Positions 9,101 to 16,671 of a stretch of DNA of 35,717 bases are shown one piece after another. Origin of the DNA: an uncultured Bacilli bacterium (GTDB taxonomy: Bacteria; Bacillota_I; Bacilli_A; RF39; UBA660); contig CANPWK010000001.1 of assembly GCA_947584105.1 (NCBI GenBank), forward strand, positions 1 through 35,717. The letters run 5' to 3'. The notes under the pieces were generated by a model, which did no database searches, was not told where the DNA came from, and saw nothing but the letters and a program-made list of their open reading frames with translations. The position numbers and the translations under genes are program-made. How positions within the stretch are numbered: position 1 is the first letter of the stretch; each line of letters begins with the position of its first letter.

Positions 9101-9454
9101 ATATTCATTAGGATCTGGTAAATATCTCAAGAACCCCATTAAATTAGATATTACTATTCTTTTCTCTTTTAGTATTTTGCTTAAAGTATCTAATCTAGTA
9201 AATTTAAATTCAGGACTTATTGCAAGTGCTTCGCTTGTTAAAAAATCATCCATTGGAAAAAGAGAAACCTTATTAGTATAATTAAGTATTGTTTGATATA
9301 ATTTATTTGCTTCATATATTGTTGAACTTAATAATAATATACTTTTATTTTCTTTTTTATATTTTTCATATATATAAATTCCTTTTAGTTCTGTAGTTAA
9401 TCCCGATATAATATTATCATTCATATCACCTAATATACTATTTAAAAATTTCAT
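6161..9454 (-). CDS. mfd: Transcription-repair coupling factor
   Basis: Mfd removes RNA polymerase stalled at DNA lesions and recruits UvrA. The 1097-aa protein has the expected order: a UvrB-like N-terminal module (about 1-350), the CarD-like RNA polymerase interaction domain (NIGDYVVHYTHGIGIYKG near residue 425), and a RecG-like superfamily 2 translocase with Walker A CGDVGYGKTE (near 570), the DEEQRFG box (near 675) and a GRVGRS motif (near 848). A C-terminal TRCF domain (about 950-1090) follows. It is slightly shorter than the usual 1150-1180 residues. The ribosome site AAGGAG precedes the ATG at 9454. It lies between pth and spoVT as in Bacillus. Confidence 0.97.
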   Translation of the reverse strand: MKFLNSILGDMNDNIISGLTTELKGIYIYEKYKKENKSILLLSSTIYEANKLYQTILNYTNKVSLFPMDDFLTSEALAISPEFKFTRLDTLSKILKEKRIVISNLMGFLRYLPDPNEYRNSTLVLNKDEDINMNDIVKRLYKIGYKRESLVNKTGEIAVRGFIIDIFPINYSNPIRLEFWGDQIERISEFDVDTQISKLQIEKVQIDPVTEFIVENNLEIEPKQREIVKYIKPFSILDYLNSPIIIYDDKNSIYNNYKLLIDEIEEYKKTNEIDKKTNFMFELLPSYNYEEIEFVPFDNKINLNKNKFQAFDLENFKGGKEEIIKRFKQYIKDGKTIIVCLSDRYKLNKIYEELNGMNLIITDIDNIIDNQINLVVKKINNGFVIQNFVVVSEKELFNKKENITSYKSNFKLGSKIRDINKLNIGDYVVHYTHGIGIYKGIKTLTKNGLKKDYITVEYKDSDKLYIPVEKLELINKYSSNEGIIPKINKLGGTEWIKTKLRIKKKIENIAGDLLKLYSERETAIGYAFSKDTEEQREFEKSFPYKETADQLKVTEEIKKDMEKKIPMDRLLCGDVGYGKTEVAFRAIFKAIISNKQVMFLCPTTILSRQHYLNAQERFKEFPVRIELLNRFVPIKKQQQIIDDLSNGKVDLLIGTHRILSNDIKCKRLGLLVVDEEQRFGVKHKEKIKEYKNNIDVLTLSATPIPRTLQMSLAGVRSLSLIETPPIDRYPIQTYVLEENQNVIKDAIYKELARNGQVFILYNNIEDMTNKLVTFQNLVPEARIICGHGKMKKQELEDIMYKFINKEYDVLLCTTIIETGIDIPNVNTLIIIDADKYGLSQLYQIRGRVGRSSKIAYAYLMYNKGKILSDIAKKRLNVIKEFTELGSGFSIAMRDLSIRGAGDILGQEQSGFIDSVGVELFLNMLNEEVNKLKGLKVENKEINENPLIEVETTIDDKYAKEEELKIEIHQMINKIDSIESLEKTKKELTDRFGVLDDNIVIYMYEELFEKIIKSVDIKNVQQTKNFIAITLSKSLTKEIDGEILFLDLMKLTRKFRFSMKNEQLIINLDIVNLDKHFIYYLIDMIDIIKKSIKKKKIE

Positions 9455-9509
9455 AGATTTCTCCTTTCAAATGTAGTGTTACTTATTTTACATTTAATTT
9501 AGCCAATAA

Positions 9510-9531
9510 AATGATACTCAAAGGTATCATT
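9510..9531 (-). terminator. Likely terminator after pth
   Basis: On the minus strand an 8-bp AATGATAC/GTATCATT stem with a 6-base loop is followed by a short T-rich stretch. It overlaps the pth stop codon. The T-tract is modest, so termination may be partial. Confidence 0.5.
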
Positions 9532-10084
9532 AGTTATATTTATTCATTAAATTATCAAATGGCAATGTTAAATAATCTTCTATTATATTTGGTATTTTTT
9601 CTACTACTTGATTAATAAAAAATAATTCATCACTATTAAAATTACCTAATACATAATCTTTTGTATCTTTATTTTTATCATTAGATATTCCTACTTTAAT
9701 TCTTTTATACTCATTTGTTGACAAATTTAATTCTATATTTTTAAGACCATTATGCCCACCACTAGATCCCTTATATTTCAACTTATATTTTCCAAGTTTT
9801 GTATCTAAATCATCACATATAATTAATATATCATTTATATCTATCTTAAAAAATTTAACATAATCTCTTATGACTTCACCGGATAAATTCATATATTTTT
9901 GAGGTTTTAATAATATTATTTTTTCACCATTATACTTAAATTTAGTATACAAACCATTAAATTTATTTGATTCAACTTTTACTTTAAAGTAATCTGCAAT
10001 TTTATTTATGCACATAAATCCAACATTATGCCTTGTATTATTATACTCTTTTCCTGGATTGCCTAATCCCACTATTAGTTTCAT
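9530..10084 (-). CDS. pth: Peptidyl-tRNA hydrolase
   Basis: Pth hydrolyses the ester bond of peptidyl-tRNAs released prematurely from ribosomes. The 184-aa protein shows all the family residues: GLGNPGKEY (Asn9), the catalytic His19 in TRHNVGF, Asn66 in MNLSG and Asp91 in IICDDLD. Length is typical. It lies 3 bases downstream of rsmI, so it ends the dnaX-to-pth run of minus-strand genes, and a hairpin overlaps its stop. In B. subtilis the orthologue (spoVC) is likewise directly upstream of mfd apart from fin. Confidence 0.97.
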   Translation of the reverse strand: MKLIVGLGNPGKEYNNTRHNVGFMCINKIADYFKVKVESNKFNGLYTKFKYNGEKIILLKPQKYMNLSGEVIRDYVKFFKIDINDILIICDDLDTKLGKYKLKYKGSSGGHNGLKNIELNLSTNEYKRIKVGISNDKNKDTKDYVLGNFNSDELFFINQVVEKIPNIIEDYLTLPFDNLMNKYN

Positions 10085-10087
10085 AAA

Positions 10088-10933
10088 TCACTTCTTTTCT
10101 TTAATATGATATAAATTATATACTTCACTTTTTTTCATTCCACGTTCCTTTGCAACTATCTTAATTGCATCCATAACACTAATGCCGTCTTTTAAATAAA
10201 AATCAATATGTTCTTTTATATTCAAATTATTATATTTTTGAATATTCTTATTTCCCTCAATTACTATTACAAGCTCTCCTTTATAAGAATTATTTTCTTT
10301 AATTAATTCATCTATTGTTCCTCTATATATTTCCTCAAATTTTTTAGTTATTTCCCGGGAAATAGATATTTGCCTATTTCCCAAAATATTTCCCAAATCT
10401 ATTAATACCTTTTTTATTCTATGTGGTGTTTCATAAATTATTAAAGTTGCCTCTATATTTTTTAACATTTCTAATTCTTTTTTTCTTGCACTATCCTGTG
10501 ATTTTAAAAATCCATAATAATAAAATGGCATTGGACATATCCCAGATGATGTAAGTGCTGGAACCAAAGCGGTTGCTCCAGGAAGACTTATAACATTATA
10601 TCCATTTTCTATTGCAAATTTTGCAAGTACATATCCAGGATCACTTATTATAGGTGTACCTCTATCACTTACAAGTCCTACATTAAAACCTTTTTGAAAA
10701 TATTCTAATAATTTTTGTTTGTTTCTTGATTCATTATATTCATGTGAAGATATTAATTTCTTTTTTATATCATAATATTTAAGTAATTCTCCTGTTACTC
10801 TTGTATCTTCACAAAATATAACATCTACCTTTTTCAATGTATTTATTGCTCTAATAGTTATATCTTCCATGTTACCAATAGGTGTAGGTATCAAATATAA
10901 TGAAGGAGAGTTATCATAACTTTTTTGTGACAT
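10088..10933 (-). CDS. rsmI: 16S rRNA (cytidine1402-2'-O)-methyltransferase
   Basis: RsmI adds the 2'-O-methyl group to C1402 of the 16S rRNA decoding centre. The 281-aa tetrapyrrole-methylase-fold protein shows LYLIPTPIGNMEDITIRA (13-30), EDTRVTGELL, the glycine-rich VSDRGTPIISDPGY and the SLPGATALVPAL block. Length is typical. It starts 4 bases after cdd and ends with TGA 3 bases before pth, so translation is probably coupled. A perfect Noc-type palindrome and two related half-palindromes lie inside this gene (10349-10401), where the coding meaning is SREI. In B. subtilis it follows yabB and yazA; here cdd takes the intervening place. Confidence 0.96.
   Translation of the reverse strand: MSQKSYDNSPSLYLIPTPIGNMEDITIRAINTLKKVDVIFCEDTRVTGELLKYYDIKKKLISSHEYNESRNKQKLLEYFQKGFNVGLVSDRGTPIISDPGYVLAKFAIENGYNVISLPGATALVPALTSSGICPMPFYYYGFLKSQDSARKKELEMLKNIEATLIIYETPHRIKKVLIDLGNILGNRQISISREITKKFEEIYRGTIDELIKENNSYKGELVIVIEGNKNIQKYNNLNIKEHIDFYLKDGISVMDAIKIVAKERGMKKSEVYNLYHIKEKK
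10349..10364. promoter_or_regulatory. Noc-binding site (perfect palindrome)
   Basis: TATTTCCCGGGAAATA is a perfect 16-bp palindrome that contains the established Noc-binding sequence ATTTCCCGGGAAAT. It lies inside rsmI, about 16 kb left of the origin. Coding-region locations are normal for Noc sites. A noc gene with the matching specificity residues is at 33635. Confidence 0.75.
10376..10401. promoter_or_regulatory. Two Noc-like half-palindromes
   Basis: ATTTCCCAAAATAT (10376-10389) and ATTTCCCAAATCTA (10388-10401) start 26 and 38 bases after the perfect Noc site and keep its left arm ATTTCCC. They may extend the Noc loading zone or be accessory sites. Confidence 0.4.
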
Positions 10934-10937
10934 TCTA

Positions 10938-11327
10938 TCACCTTTTTAAATCATCACTACTAAATGGATGTGGACATAAAGAGGCAACTGTAAAGGTTTT
11001 TAAATCTCCTTTATTGTTATAACAATTAATTTTTGTATCTAAATCACATAATTCTGATATCATTTGCCTACAAACAAAGCAAGGAGTAGCTATATTTTTA
11101 GATGAGGTCATTATATTTATTTCTTTAATATCTCCTTTCTTATATCCACTTGTTATCATTGAAAAAAGTGCAACTCTTTCTGCACACGAACCGGCATGAT
11201 AACTTGCATCTTCTACATTGACTCCAGAAAATTCTTTATTATCCTTTGTAATAACTATTGCTGCAACAGGAAAATTAGAATATTTTGCATATGCATTTTT
11301 CATTAAATTTAATAATTTTTCTTTCAT
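10938..11327 (-). CDS. cdd: Cytidine deaminase
   Basis: Cdd deaminates cytidine and deoxycytidine to uridine and deoxyuridine in pyrimidine salvage. The 129-aa protein has the zinc/active-site pair SCAERVALF (Cys48, Glu50) and PCFVC (Cys83, Cys86), the small tetrameric Cdd type. The frame extends upstream to an ATG at 11354, but the AAGGAG ribosome site lies just before the ATG at 11325-11327, and that start gives the usual family N-terminus (MKEKLLNLMKNAY). It lies between yabB and rsmI in a tight operon (4 bases before rsmI). In B. subtilis cdd is elsewhere, so its place here is a local rearrangement. It ends with TGA. Confidence 0.93.
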   Translation of the reverse strand: MKEKLLNLMKNAYAKYSNFPVAAIVITKDNKEFSGVNVEDASYHAGSCAERVALFSMITSGYKKGDIKEINIMTSSKNIATPCFVCRQMISELCDLDTKINCYNNKGDLKTFTVASLCPHPFSSDDLKR

Positions 11328-11350
11328 AACTTTCTCCTTTTTATATGAAA

Positions 11351-12070
11351 TCATTCAAAATATTTCTTAATATCTAAAGTATATTCTCCATTTTCTAAAT
11401 GTGAATAAAGAGGAGGTAATATTTTTAATCCTGGTTTTCCATTTTTTACACCTTCAATAAGCATTATATTAGCACCCATATTTTTTTTAGGATAGACAAA
11501 CCTTACCCTCTTCGGTTCTATACTATTTTTTTTCATTAATTCAACTACTTCTACAAATCTTTCTGGTCTATTTACTATAGATATAACTCCATTATTCTTT
11601 AATAATTTTTTAGCAATAATAAATAATTGCTCTAAATTTAGTTTTATCTCATGACGTGCAATAGTTTTAAAATCTGTTTTATTTATATTAGATGTTTCTT
11701 TATATTTAAAAAACGGAGGATTTGATGTTATAACATCAAAAGTATCAGTTTCACATTCTTTATAATAATCATTTATGTCCTGATTGATTATTGTTATTTG
11801 ATTTTCTCGGTTATTAATTTTTATTGATTCTTTAGCTAAATTAAAGACATCTTTCTGAATTTCTACACCTATAATTTTAGCATCTGTTTTAGTCGAAAGT
11901 ATTAAAGGTATGACTCCATTACCACAACCTATATCAAGTATTTTACTTATTTTTTTATTAAGCGTTACAAAATTAGGTAATAATACCGAATCAAGTGAAA
12001 AACAAAACATTTCATTATCTTGATATATTTTAATATTTTTATAATTTAATAAATTATTTAATACTTTCAT
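11351..12070 (-). CDS. yabB: tRNA1(Val) (adenine37-N6)-methyltransferase-like protein
   Basis: A 239-aa class I SAM-dependent methyltransferase. DIGCGNGVIPLIL (about 46-58) is the SAM-binding motif I and SNPPFFKYK the NPPF/NPPY catalytic motif typical of N6-adenine methyltransferases. The family (TrmN6/YfiC; B. subtilis YabB) methylates the adenine next to the anticodon in tRNA-Val; that exact substrate is inferred. It overlaps the end of ricT by 17 bases, implying translational coupling, and has the Bacillus neighbour ricT (yaaT). The yabA gene that usually separates these two is absent here. Confidence 0.85.
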   Translation of the reverse strand: MKVLNNLLNYKNIKIYQDNEMFCFSLDSVLLPNFVTLNKKISKILDIGCGNGVIPLILSTKTDAKIIGVEIQKDVFNLAKESIKINNRENQITIINQDINDYYKECETDTFDVITSNPPFFKYKETSNINKTDFKTIARHEIKLNLEQLFIIAKKLLKNNGVISIVNRPERFVEVVELMKKNSIEPKRVRFVYPKKNMGANIMLIEGVKNGKPGLKILPPLYSHLENGEYTLDIKKYFE

Positions 12071-12845
12071 CTAATATACACTCAATAACTCTATTATCTT
12101 CTATTTCTACCCAATATTTTCTTTTTAATATATCAACATTTACTACTTTACCAGTTCCCTCTTCTGTTTTCACTGTTTTTCCTAAAGAAGGCATATTTTT
12201 GCGATATTTTTTATAACAATCATCTTCATACTTTAAACAACATAACAATCTTCCACATATTCCATTAATTTTATTTGGATTTAAAGCAATATTTTGATTT
12301 TTGGCCATATTTATTGATACTGAATTAAAGTCATTTAAAAATCTTTTACAGCATAACTCTTGTCCACATTGACCACATCCACCAATTTCTTTTGCTTTAT
12401 CCCTTACTCCAATTTGTCTTAATTCAATTCTTGTTTTATATATATTAGCCAACTCTTTAGCTAAATTTCTAAAATCAACTCTTTCATCTGAAGTAAATTT
12501 AAATATTAATTGCTTTCTATCAAAAGTATAAATTGAATTAATTAAATTCATGTTTAAATTATATTTTTTTATTAGTTCCCTACATTTTATAAAAGCTTGT
12601 TGGGAAATAATATTATTTTTTTTATGAATTTTTTTATCTTTATCATTTGCAATTCTAATTATTTTGCAAAGATTATTATTTACTTTAGATTTATTATATT
12701 TTTTTATAGCAATTATTTTTGCTAAAAATGTACCAATATTTGTTTCTATAATTAAAGAATCATTCAATTTGACTTTATAATTATTAATTTGAGCATAATA
12801 TTTAGTATCGTATAAATCTAATTTAAGTTCAGCTACTTTTATCAT
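12054..12845 (-). CDS. ricT: PSP1-domain protein RicT (YaaT)
   Basis: In B. subtilis RicT forms the RicAFT (Y) complex that carries [4Fe-4S] clusters, modulates RNase Y and is needed for competence, sporulation and biofilm formation. The 263-aa protein has the PSP1 C-terminal domain with a striking cysteine cluster, GGCGQCGQELCCKRF followed by GICGRLLCCLKY, consistent with Fe-S ligands. It starts 2 bases after holB and overlaps yabB, the same operon neighbourhood as in Bacillus. Its presence beside comK and sporulation genes in one window agrees with that regulatory role, but the partners RicA and RicF are not in the window. Confidence 0.92.
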   Translation of the reverse strand: MIKVAELKLDLYDTKYYAQINNYKVKLNDSLIIETNIGTFLAKIIAIKKYNKSKVNNNLCKIIRIANDKDKKIHKKNNIISQQAFIKCRELIKKYNLNMNLINSIYTFDRKQLIFKFTSDERVDFRNLAKELANIYKTRIELRQIGVRDKAKEIGGCGQCGQELCCKRFLNDFNSVSINMAKNQNIALNPNKINGICGRLLCCLKYEDDCYKKYRKNMPSLGKTVKTEEGTGKVVNVDILKRKYWVEIEDNRVIECILDESIK

Positions 12846-12847
12846 AT

Positions 12848-13747
12848 TTACACCTTCTTTAATGATATTATTAATTTATCAGTTAATAAATTAATATTAA
12901 CATTATTCTTTATAATATTTTTTAAATAAATAATTAAATCTATTTTTTTTAATAATTTATTTATATTATTGATATTTATTATCTCTTTAACATAAATATC
13001 ATAATCTCTAAATAAATTTAATTGCTTATATAACATAAAATTTAGAACATCTTTATAATACAATAAAATAATGTTGAATGCAACTTCATAATCTTTACGC
13101 TCATTTAAATAATTATGAAATAAAGTATTTGTATAAAGTATTGTTTCTAATCCATTTTTTTCAAAATAATTTATAAATTTAATACACATTAATAAAATAT
13201 TTTCATCATACATCTCATTTATATTATTATCTAGAAAATCATTTTTTTTATTTAAACTAACAATTTGACATCTAGATAATATAGTGTCAATAATCTTATT
13301 TCTATTTTCTGTAACTAATATTGCAATTATTCCTTCTTCTGGTTCCTCTATAAATTTTAATAAAGTATTTGCAAGGGATTCTTTTATTTTATCAGCATCA
13401 TTGATTATATATATTTTTTTATGGCCAATTATAGGTTTAAATTTAAAAATGTTTTGTAAAGATTCTATTTTTTCTTTTTTTATCCATATTTCATCTGTAT
13501 CAATTATATCAAGTTCTATAAAATTATTATCATCAATAGTTTTACATTGCTTACAATTTCCACATTTACTACTATTAGTATATAAGTTTGGGCACAATAA
13601 AGCCTTTGCAAAAGATATCGCAAAGTTAATTCCATCTTTATTACCATTTGTTTCTATCAAATAAGCATGTGATATTTTGTCATTATTAATAGCATTTTTA
13701 ACAATGCTATATGCTACTTTTTGATTTTCAATATAACTATCTAACAT
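12848..13747 (-). CDS. holB: DNA polymerase III delta' subunit
   Basis: Delta' is part of the clamp loader that opens the DnaN ring. The 299-aa protein has the AAA+ fold of HolB: SHAYLIETNGNKDG in place of a canonical P-loop, a four-Cys zinc module (CPNLYTNSSKCGNCKQC) at about 53-69, and the SRCQIVS sensor/arginine-finger segment. The C-terminal collar region is divergent and rich in Ile and Asn, as expected from the A+T bias. It ends 2 bases before ricT. The usual upstream genes tmk, darA (yaaQ) and yaaR are missing from this place; bofA lies upstream instead. Confidence 0.9.
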   Translation of the reverse strand: MLDSYIENQKVAYSIVKNAINNDKISHAYLIETNGNKDGINFAISFAKALLCPNLYTNSSKCGNCKQCKTIDDNNFIELDIIDTDEIWIKKEKIESLQNIFKFKPIIGHKKIYIINDADKIKESLANTLLKFIEEPEEGIIAILVTENRNKIIDTILSRCQIVSLNKKNDFLDNNINEMYDENILLMCIKFINYFEKNGLETILYTNTLFHNYLNERKDYEVAFNIILLYYKDVLNFMLYKQLNLFRDYDIYVKEIININNINKLLKKIDLIIYLKNIIKNNVNINLLTDKLIISLKKV

Positions 13748-13763
13748 AATTTAACTATGAATA

Positions 13764-13952
13764 TTAAAATACAATTAAATAAACTAAAATAAAACTCATT
13801 AGTGCTGGAATTCCAAAAATCGTCAAAGCACCTATTGTAATAATATTGATTGGTATCATTAAATTTAAAGGATTAACGATCATATTATATCCATATAACA
13901 AAAAAGAACTGAAAATAATTCTTTTCAACAATACTAGAAATTTTTTTAGCAT
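13764..13952 (-). CDS. bofA: Pro-sigma-K processing inhibitor BofA
   Basis: BofA is an integral membrane protein that, with SpoIVFA, holds the SpoIVFB protease inactive until the forespore signals. The 62-aa protein has a basic N-terminus, two membrane helices and the conserved C-terminal block IPINIITIGALTIFGIPAL, very close to the BofA consensus. An in-frame GTG at 13961 lies inside the AGGTG ribosome site; the ATG at 13950-13952, 7 bases beyond it, is the likely start. It sits between recR and holB, as a compressed form of the Bacillus recR - yaaL - bofA order. Confidence 0.85.
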   Translation of the reverse strand: MLKKFLVLLKRIIFSSFLLYGYNMIVNPLNLMIPINIITIGALTIFGIPALMSFILVYLIVF

Positions 13953-13999
13953 ATATTTCACCTATAAAAAAATATGCTTTTATTTTAAAATAATTACTG

Positions 14000-14599
14000 T
14001 TAATTTATTATTTTTCTATTTTCCATTGCCATTTCTAAGGTCAAAGAATCAACATAATCAATTTCTGCTCCAATAGGTATACCTAATGCTATTCTTGAAA
14101 TAACTAAATCATTCTTTTTTAACAACTTAGATATATATAAAGCAGTAGTTTCTCCTTCAACAGTAGGTTTAATAGCTATTATAACCTCTTTAACATTATT
14201 TCCCATAATAATATTATTTATTCCCTCTATATCAAAACTAGAAGGATCGTATCCATTTGATGGGGAAATTAAATTAGGTAAAACATAATAATATCCATCA
14301 TATATTCGATTTTTTTCTATTTGAATAATATCTTTTGGATTTTCTACAATACATAAAATATTTTTATTTCTATTCTTATCATTACATATTTCACATATAT
14401 CATTTTCTGTGTAATTATTACAAATAGAACATCTTTTTATTTTTGTTTTTATATTTTCTAACGATTCTCTTAGTAAATTAATAACTTCATCATTTAAATT
14501 TAATGTAGCTAATGCCAACCTTTCTGCTGATTTTTCACCTATTGTTGGGAATTTTTTAAAACACTCAATTAAATTTTGGATTGTTTCAGGATATTTCAT
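14000..14599 (-). CDS. recR: Recombination mediator RecR
   Basis: RecR acts with RecF and RecO to load RecA on gapped DNA. The 199-aa protein has an N-terminal helix-hairpin-helix region (FPTIGEKSAERLAL), a four-cysteine zinc finger (CSICNNYTENDICEIC) and a Toprim domain (ILCIVENPKDIIQIE, about 80-94). Length matches the family. It overlaps the ebfC stop by one base (TAATG), and the dnaX-ebfC-recR trio is one of the most conserved operons in bacteria. recF is also in this window. Confidence 0.97.
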   Translation of the reverse strand: MKYPETIQNLIECFKKFPTIGEKSAERLALATLNLNDEVINLLRESLENIKTKIKRCSICNNYTENDICEICNDKNRNKNILCIVENPKDIIQIEKNRIYDGYYYVLPNLISPSNGYDPSSFDIEGINNIIMGNNVKEVIIAIKPTVEGETTALYISKLLKKNDLVISRIALGIPIGAEIDYVDSLTLEMAMENRKIIN

Positions 14600-14895
14600 T
14601 AAAATAATCCTGGCATACCATTAGTATATGGTCCCATTTTCTCTTCTATAATTTTATCTACTTTATCCATTGCCTCATTGATTGCAATAGTAACCATATC
14701 TCCAAGCATTTCTATATCATCTTTATCCAAATCACTAGATTTTATTGTAACAGATAAAACTTTTTTTGTTCCATCCACTATAACACTAACCAATGAAGAA
14801 TTTCCTTCAAATTTCATATTATTAATTTCATTTTGAGTTTTTTCCATTTCACTTTTTAATTTTTGAGCTTGTTTTAGCATTGCTTGCATATTCAT
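14599..14895 (-). CDS. ebfC: YbaB/EbfC nucleoid-associated protein
   Basis: YbaB/EbfC proteins are small dimeric DNA-binding proteins, generally encoded between dnaX and recR. The 98-aa product begins MNMQAMLKQAQKLKSEM, a helical start with Met/Gln-rich heptads, followed by the beta-sheet core (LVSVIVDGTKKVLSVTI) and a C-terminal helix ending PGLF. The frame extends to an ATG at 14916, but that sequence contains the GGAGG ribosome site; the ATG at 14895 is properly spaced from it. With that start the gene no longer overlaps dnaX. Confidence 0.93.
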   Translation of the reverse strand: MNMQAMLKQAQKLKSEMEKTQNEINNMKFEGNSSLVSVIVDGTKKVLSVTIKSSDLDKDDIEMLGDMVTIAINEAMDKVDKIIEEKMGPYTNGMPGLF

Positions 14896-14908
14896 ATATT
14901 CATTCCTC

Positions 14909-16576
14909 CTATTCATATTGTACTATTTCACTAAATAAATTGTCAATATCATTATTCTTTATTTTACTTTCTTCTTTTTTTAAAAATTTCAATAATTCAG
15001 GATTTTCTTCAATAAATTGATATTTATTATTTCCATTTTTTAAGCTTTCATTAAAATCTTTTTTATAAATATTCCATTCGTTATTATCTATTGCAATTAA
15101 CTTAAAATCTTGATGATATTGATTCACAAATAATTTTTCAATTTTTTCTAATTCACTATTAAATATTAAGGACATTTGATTATTTTCATAAACAAAAACC
15201 AAATATTCATTGCCTTTTATTTTTAAACTACCATCAAGAATTAAAGATACATATTTGCTATAATCTGGATTCATCAACAACGAATTAATTGTTTCTAATT
15301 TTGTATTAAATTCATTTAAATCTTTTTTATTAAAATTTGCTAATGCATTATTAACTCTTATTTTTTTTAATTTATCTAATTTCTTTATATCTATATTATT
15401 TATATTATCAACTTTTTCAACATTTTTAGATTTATTTTCTTTAATAAGTAAATCATTATTTTTCTTTTTAATATTATCTAAATTATTATTTTGGGAAATA
15501 TTTTGATTAATATTAAATATTTTTATGATGGCCAATTCTGCTAACAAAAGTTTATTATTTTCATATTTCATATTATTAGAATATTCTAATAATATTTTAA
15601 TATATTCATATATGTTTTTTTCATTAACAAGATTAGCTAAATGTTTATATTCATTTAGCAAATTATCGTCCTTAAAATAATTACTAACATTAATATATAT
15701 TAATAAATCTTTTAAATATTCAATTATATTATTAAATAATATTAATAGATTTTTTCCATCTCTATCAAATTTATCTATTAAATTAAGTGTTATGTCAATT
15801 TTACTTTGAAAAAGAGATTGAATCAATTCATACATTTGTTCGCGTGAAATATTTCCACATATTTCATTAATATCATTTATTGTAATATTATTATTTGAAT
15901 ATGCTGCTACTTGATCTAATAAATTAACAGCATCTCTCATTCCTCCATTAGAATATTTTGAAATCAAATATAATGCCTCATCATTAATGCTTATATTTTC
16001 TTTACTACAAATTTTTTTTAACCCTATAACAATATCATCATTAGATATTTTTTTAAATTCAAATTTCTGACATCTAGATTTAATAGTTTCTGGTACTTTA
16101 TGAATTTCTGTTGTTGCTAAAATAAAAACAACATGTTTAGGTGGTTCCTCTAATGTTTTTAATAAGGCATTAAATGCTGATATAGTTAACATATGTACCT
16201 CATCAATTATATATACCTTGTATTTACTTTCGCTTGGTACTAAATTAACACTATTTTTTAATTCTCTTATTTCTTCTACTCCATTATTAGATGCAGCATC
16301 TATTTCTATAATATCAATATTTTTTTTGTTATTAATATTAATACAACTATTATAATTATCGCAAGGGCAATAATCAACTAACTTTTCACAATTAATAGTC
16401 TTAGCTAAAACTTTAGCAATTGTTGTTTTTCCTGTCCCGCGTGGTCCAGAAAATAAATAAGCATGTGAAATTTGATTGTTTAAAATTGCATTTTTTAAAG
16501 TTGTGACAATAACTTTTTGCCCTACTACTTCATCAAAATTGGATGGTCTATATTTTCTATATAATGCTTGATACAT
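14909..16576 (-). CDS. dnaX: DNA polymerase III gamma/tau subunit
   Basis: DnaX is the motor of the clamp loader and links leading- and lagging-strand polymerases. The 555-aa protein has an AAA+ N-terminal half with Walker A GPRGTGKTT (about 44-52), a four-Cys zinc module (CEKLVDYCPCDNYNSC, about 63-78), Walker B IIDEVHML and a sensor KSRCQKF. A collar domain follows, then a Lys/Asn-rich linker (about 360-410) and a C-terminal tau-like region. It carries a parS-like site 6 bases upstream of its GGAGG ribosome site, and a half-palindrome related to the Noc site inside the linker coding region (15486-15499). Confidence 0.96.
   Translation of the reverse strand: MYQALYRKYRPSNFDEVVGQKVIVTTLKNAILNNQISHAYLFSGPRGTGKTTIAKVLAKTINCEKLVDYCPCDNYNSCININNKKNIDIIEIDAASNNGVEEIRELKNSVNLVPSESKYKVYIIDEVHMLTISAFNALLKTLEEPPKHVVFILATTEIHKVPETIKSRCQKFEFKKISNDDIVIGLKKICSKENISINDEALYLISKYSNGGMRDAVNLLDQVAAYSNNNITINDINEICGNISREQMYELIQSLFQSKIDITLNLIDKFDRDGKNLLILFNNIIEYLKDLLIYINVSNYFKDDNLLNEYKHLANLVNEKNIYEYIKILLEYSNNMKYENNKLLLAELAIIKIFNINQNISQNNNLDNIKKKNNDLLIKENKSKNVEKVDNINNIDIKKLDKLKKIRVNNALANFNKKDLNEFNTKLETINSLLMNPDYSKYVSLILDGSLKIKGNEYLVFVYENNQMSLIFNSELEKIEKLFVNQYHQDFKLIAIDNNEWNIYKKDFNESLKNGNNKYQFIEENPELLKFLKKEESKIKNNDIDNLFSEIVQYE
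15486..15499 (-). promoter_or_regulatory. Noc-like half-palindrome in dnaX
   Basis: Read on the minus strand this is ATTTCCCAAAATAA. Its first 12 bases equal those of the sites at 10376, 33553 and 33586, and its left arm is that of the perfect Noc site at 10349. Confidence 0.35.
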
Positions 16577-16592
16577 TTTTTACCTCCTAATA

Positions 16593-16608
16593 TGTTTCAC
16601 GTGAAACA
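16593..16608. promoter_or_regulatory. parS: parS-like site 1 (upstream of dnaX)
   Basis: TGTTTCACGTGAAACA, a perfect 16-bp match to the parS consensus bound by ParB/Spo0J. It ends just upstream of the dnaX ribosome site, so bound ParB could affect dnaX transcription. Confidence 0.9.
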
Positions 16609-16639
16609 TTATAAATAATATAATATAATTTAATAACAA

Positions 16640-16655
16640 TGTTTCACGTGGAACA
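16640..16655. promoter_or_regulatory. parS: parS-like site 2
   Basis: TGTTTCACGTGGAACA, one base from the perfect palindrome. It is embedded in a longer, nearly symmetric 26-bp palindrome (16635-16660) and lies between tadA and dnaX. Confidence 0.85.
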
Positions 16656-16671
16656 TTGTTTTATTTTTTTG

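Noticed and set aside
15400..15500. Programmed frameshift in dnaX producing gamma and tau
   Set aside because: I see no A-AAA-AAG slippery sequence with a following hairpin in the linker region. Poly-A runs here are typical of the base composition.
16635..16660. The 26-bp palindrome between tadA and dnaX as a transcription terminator
   Set aside because: There is no T-tract on the minus strand, the direction of the flanking genes. The parS core explains the symmetry.
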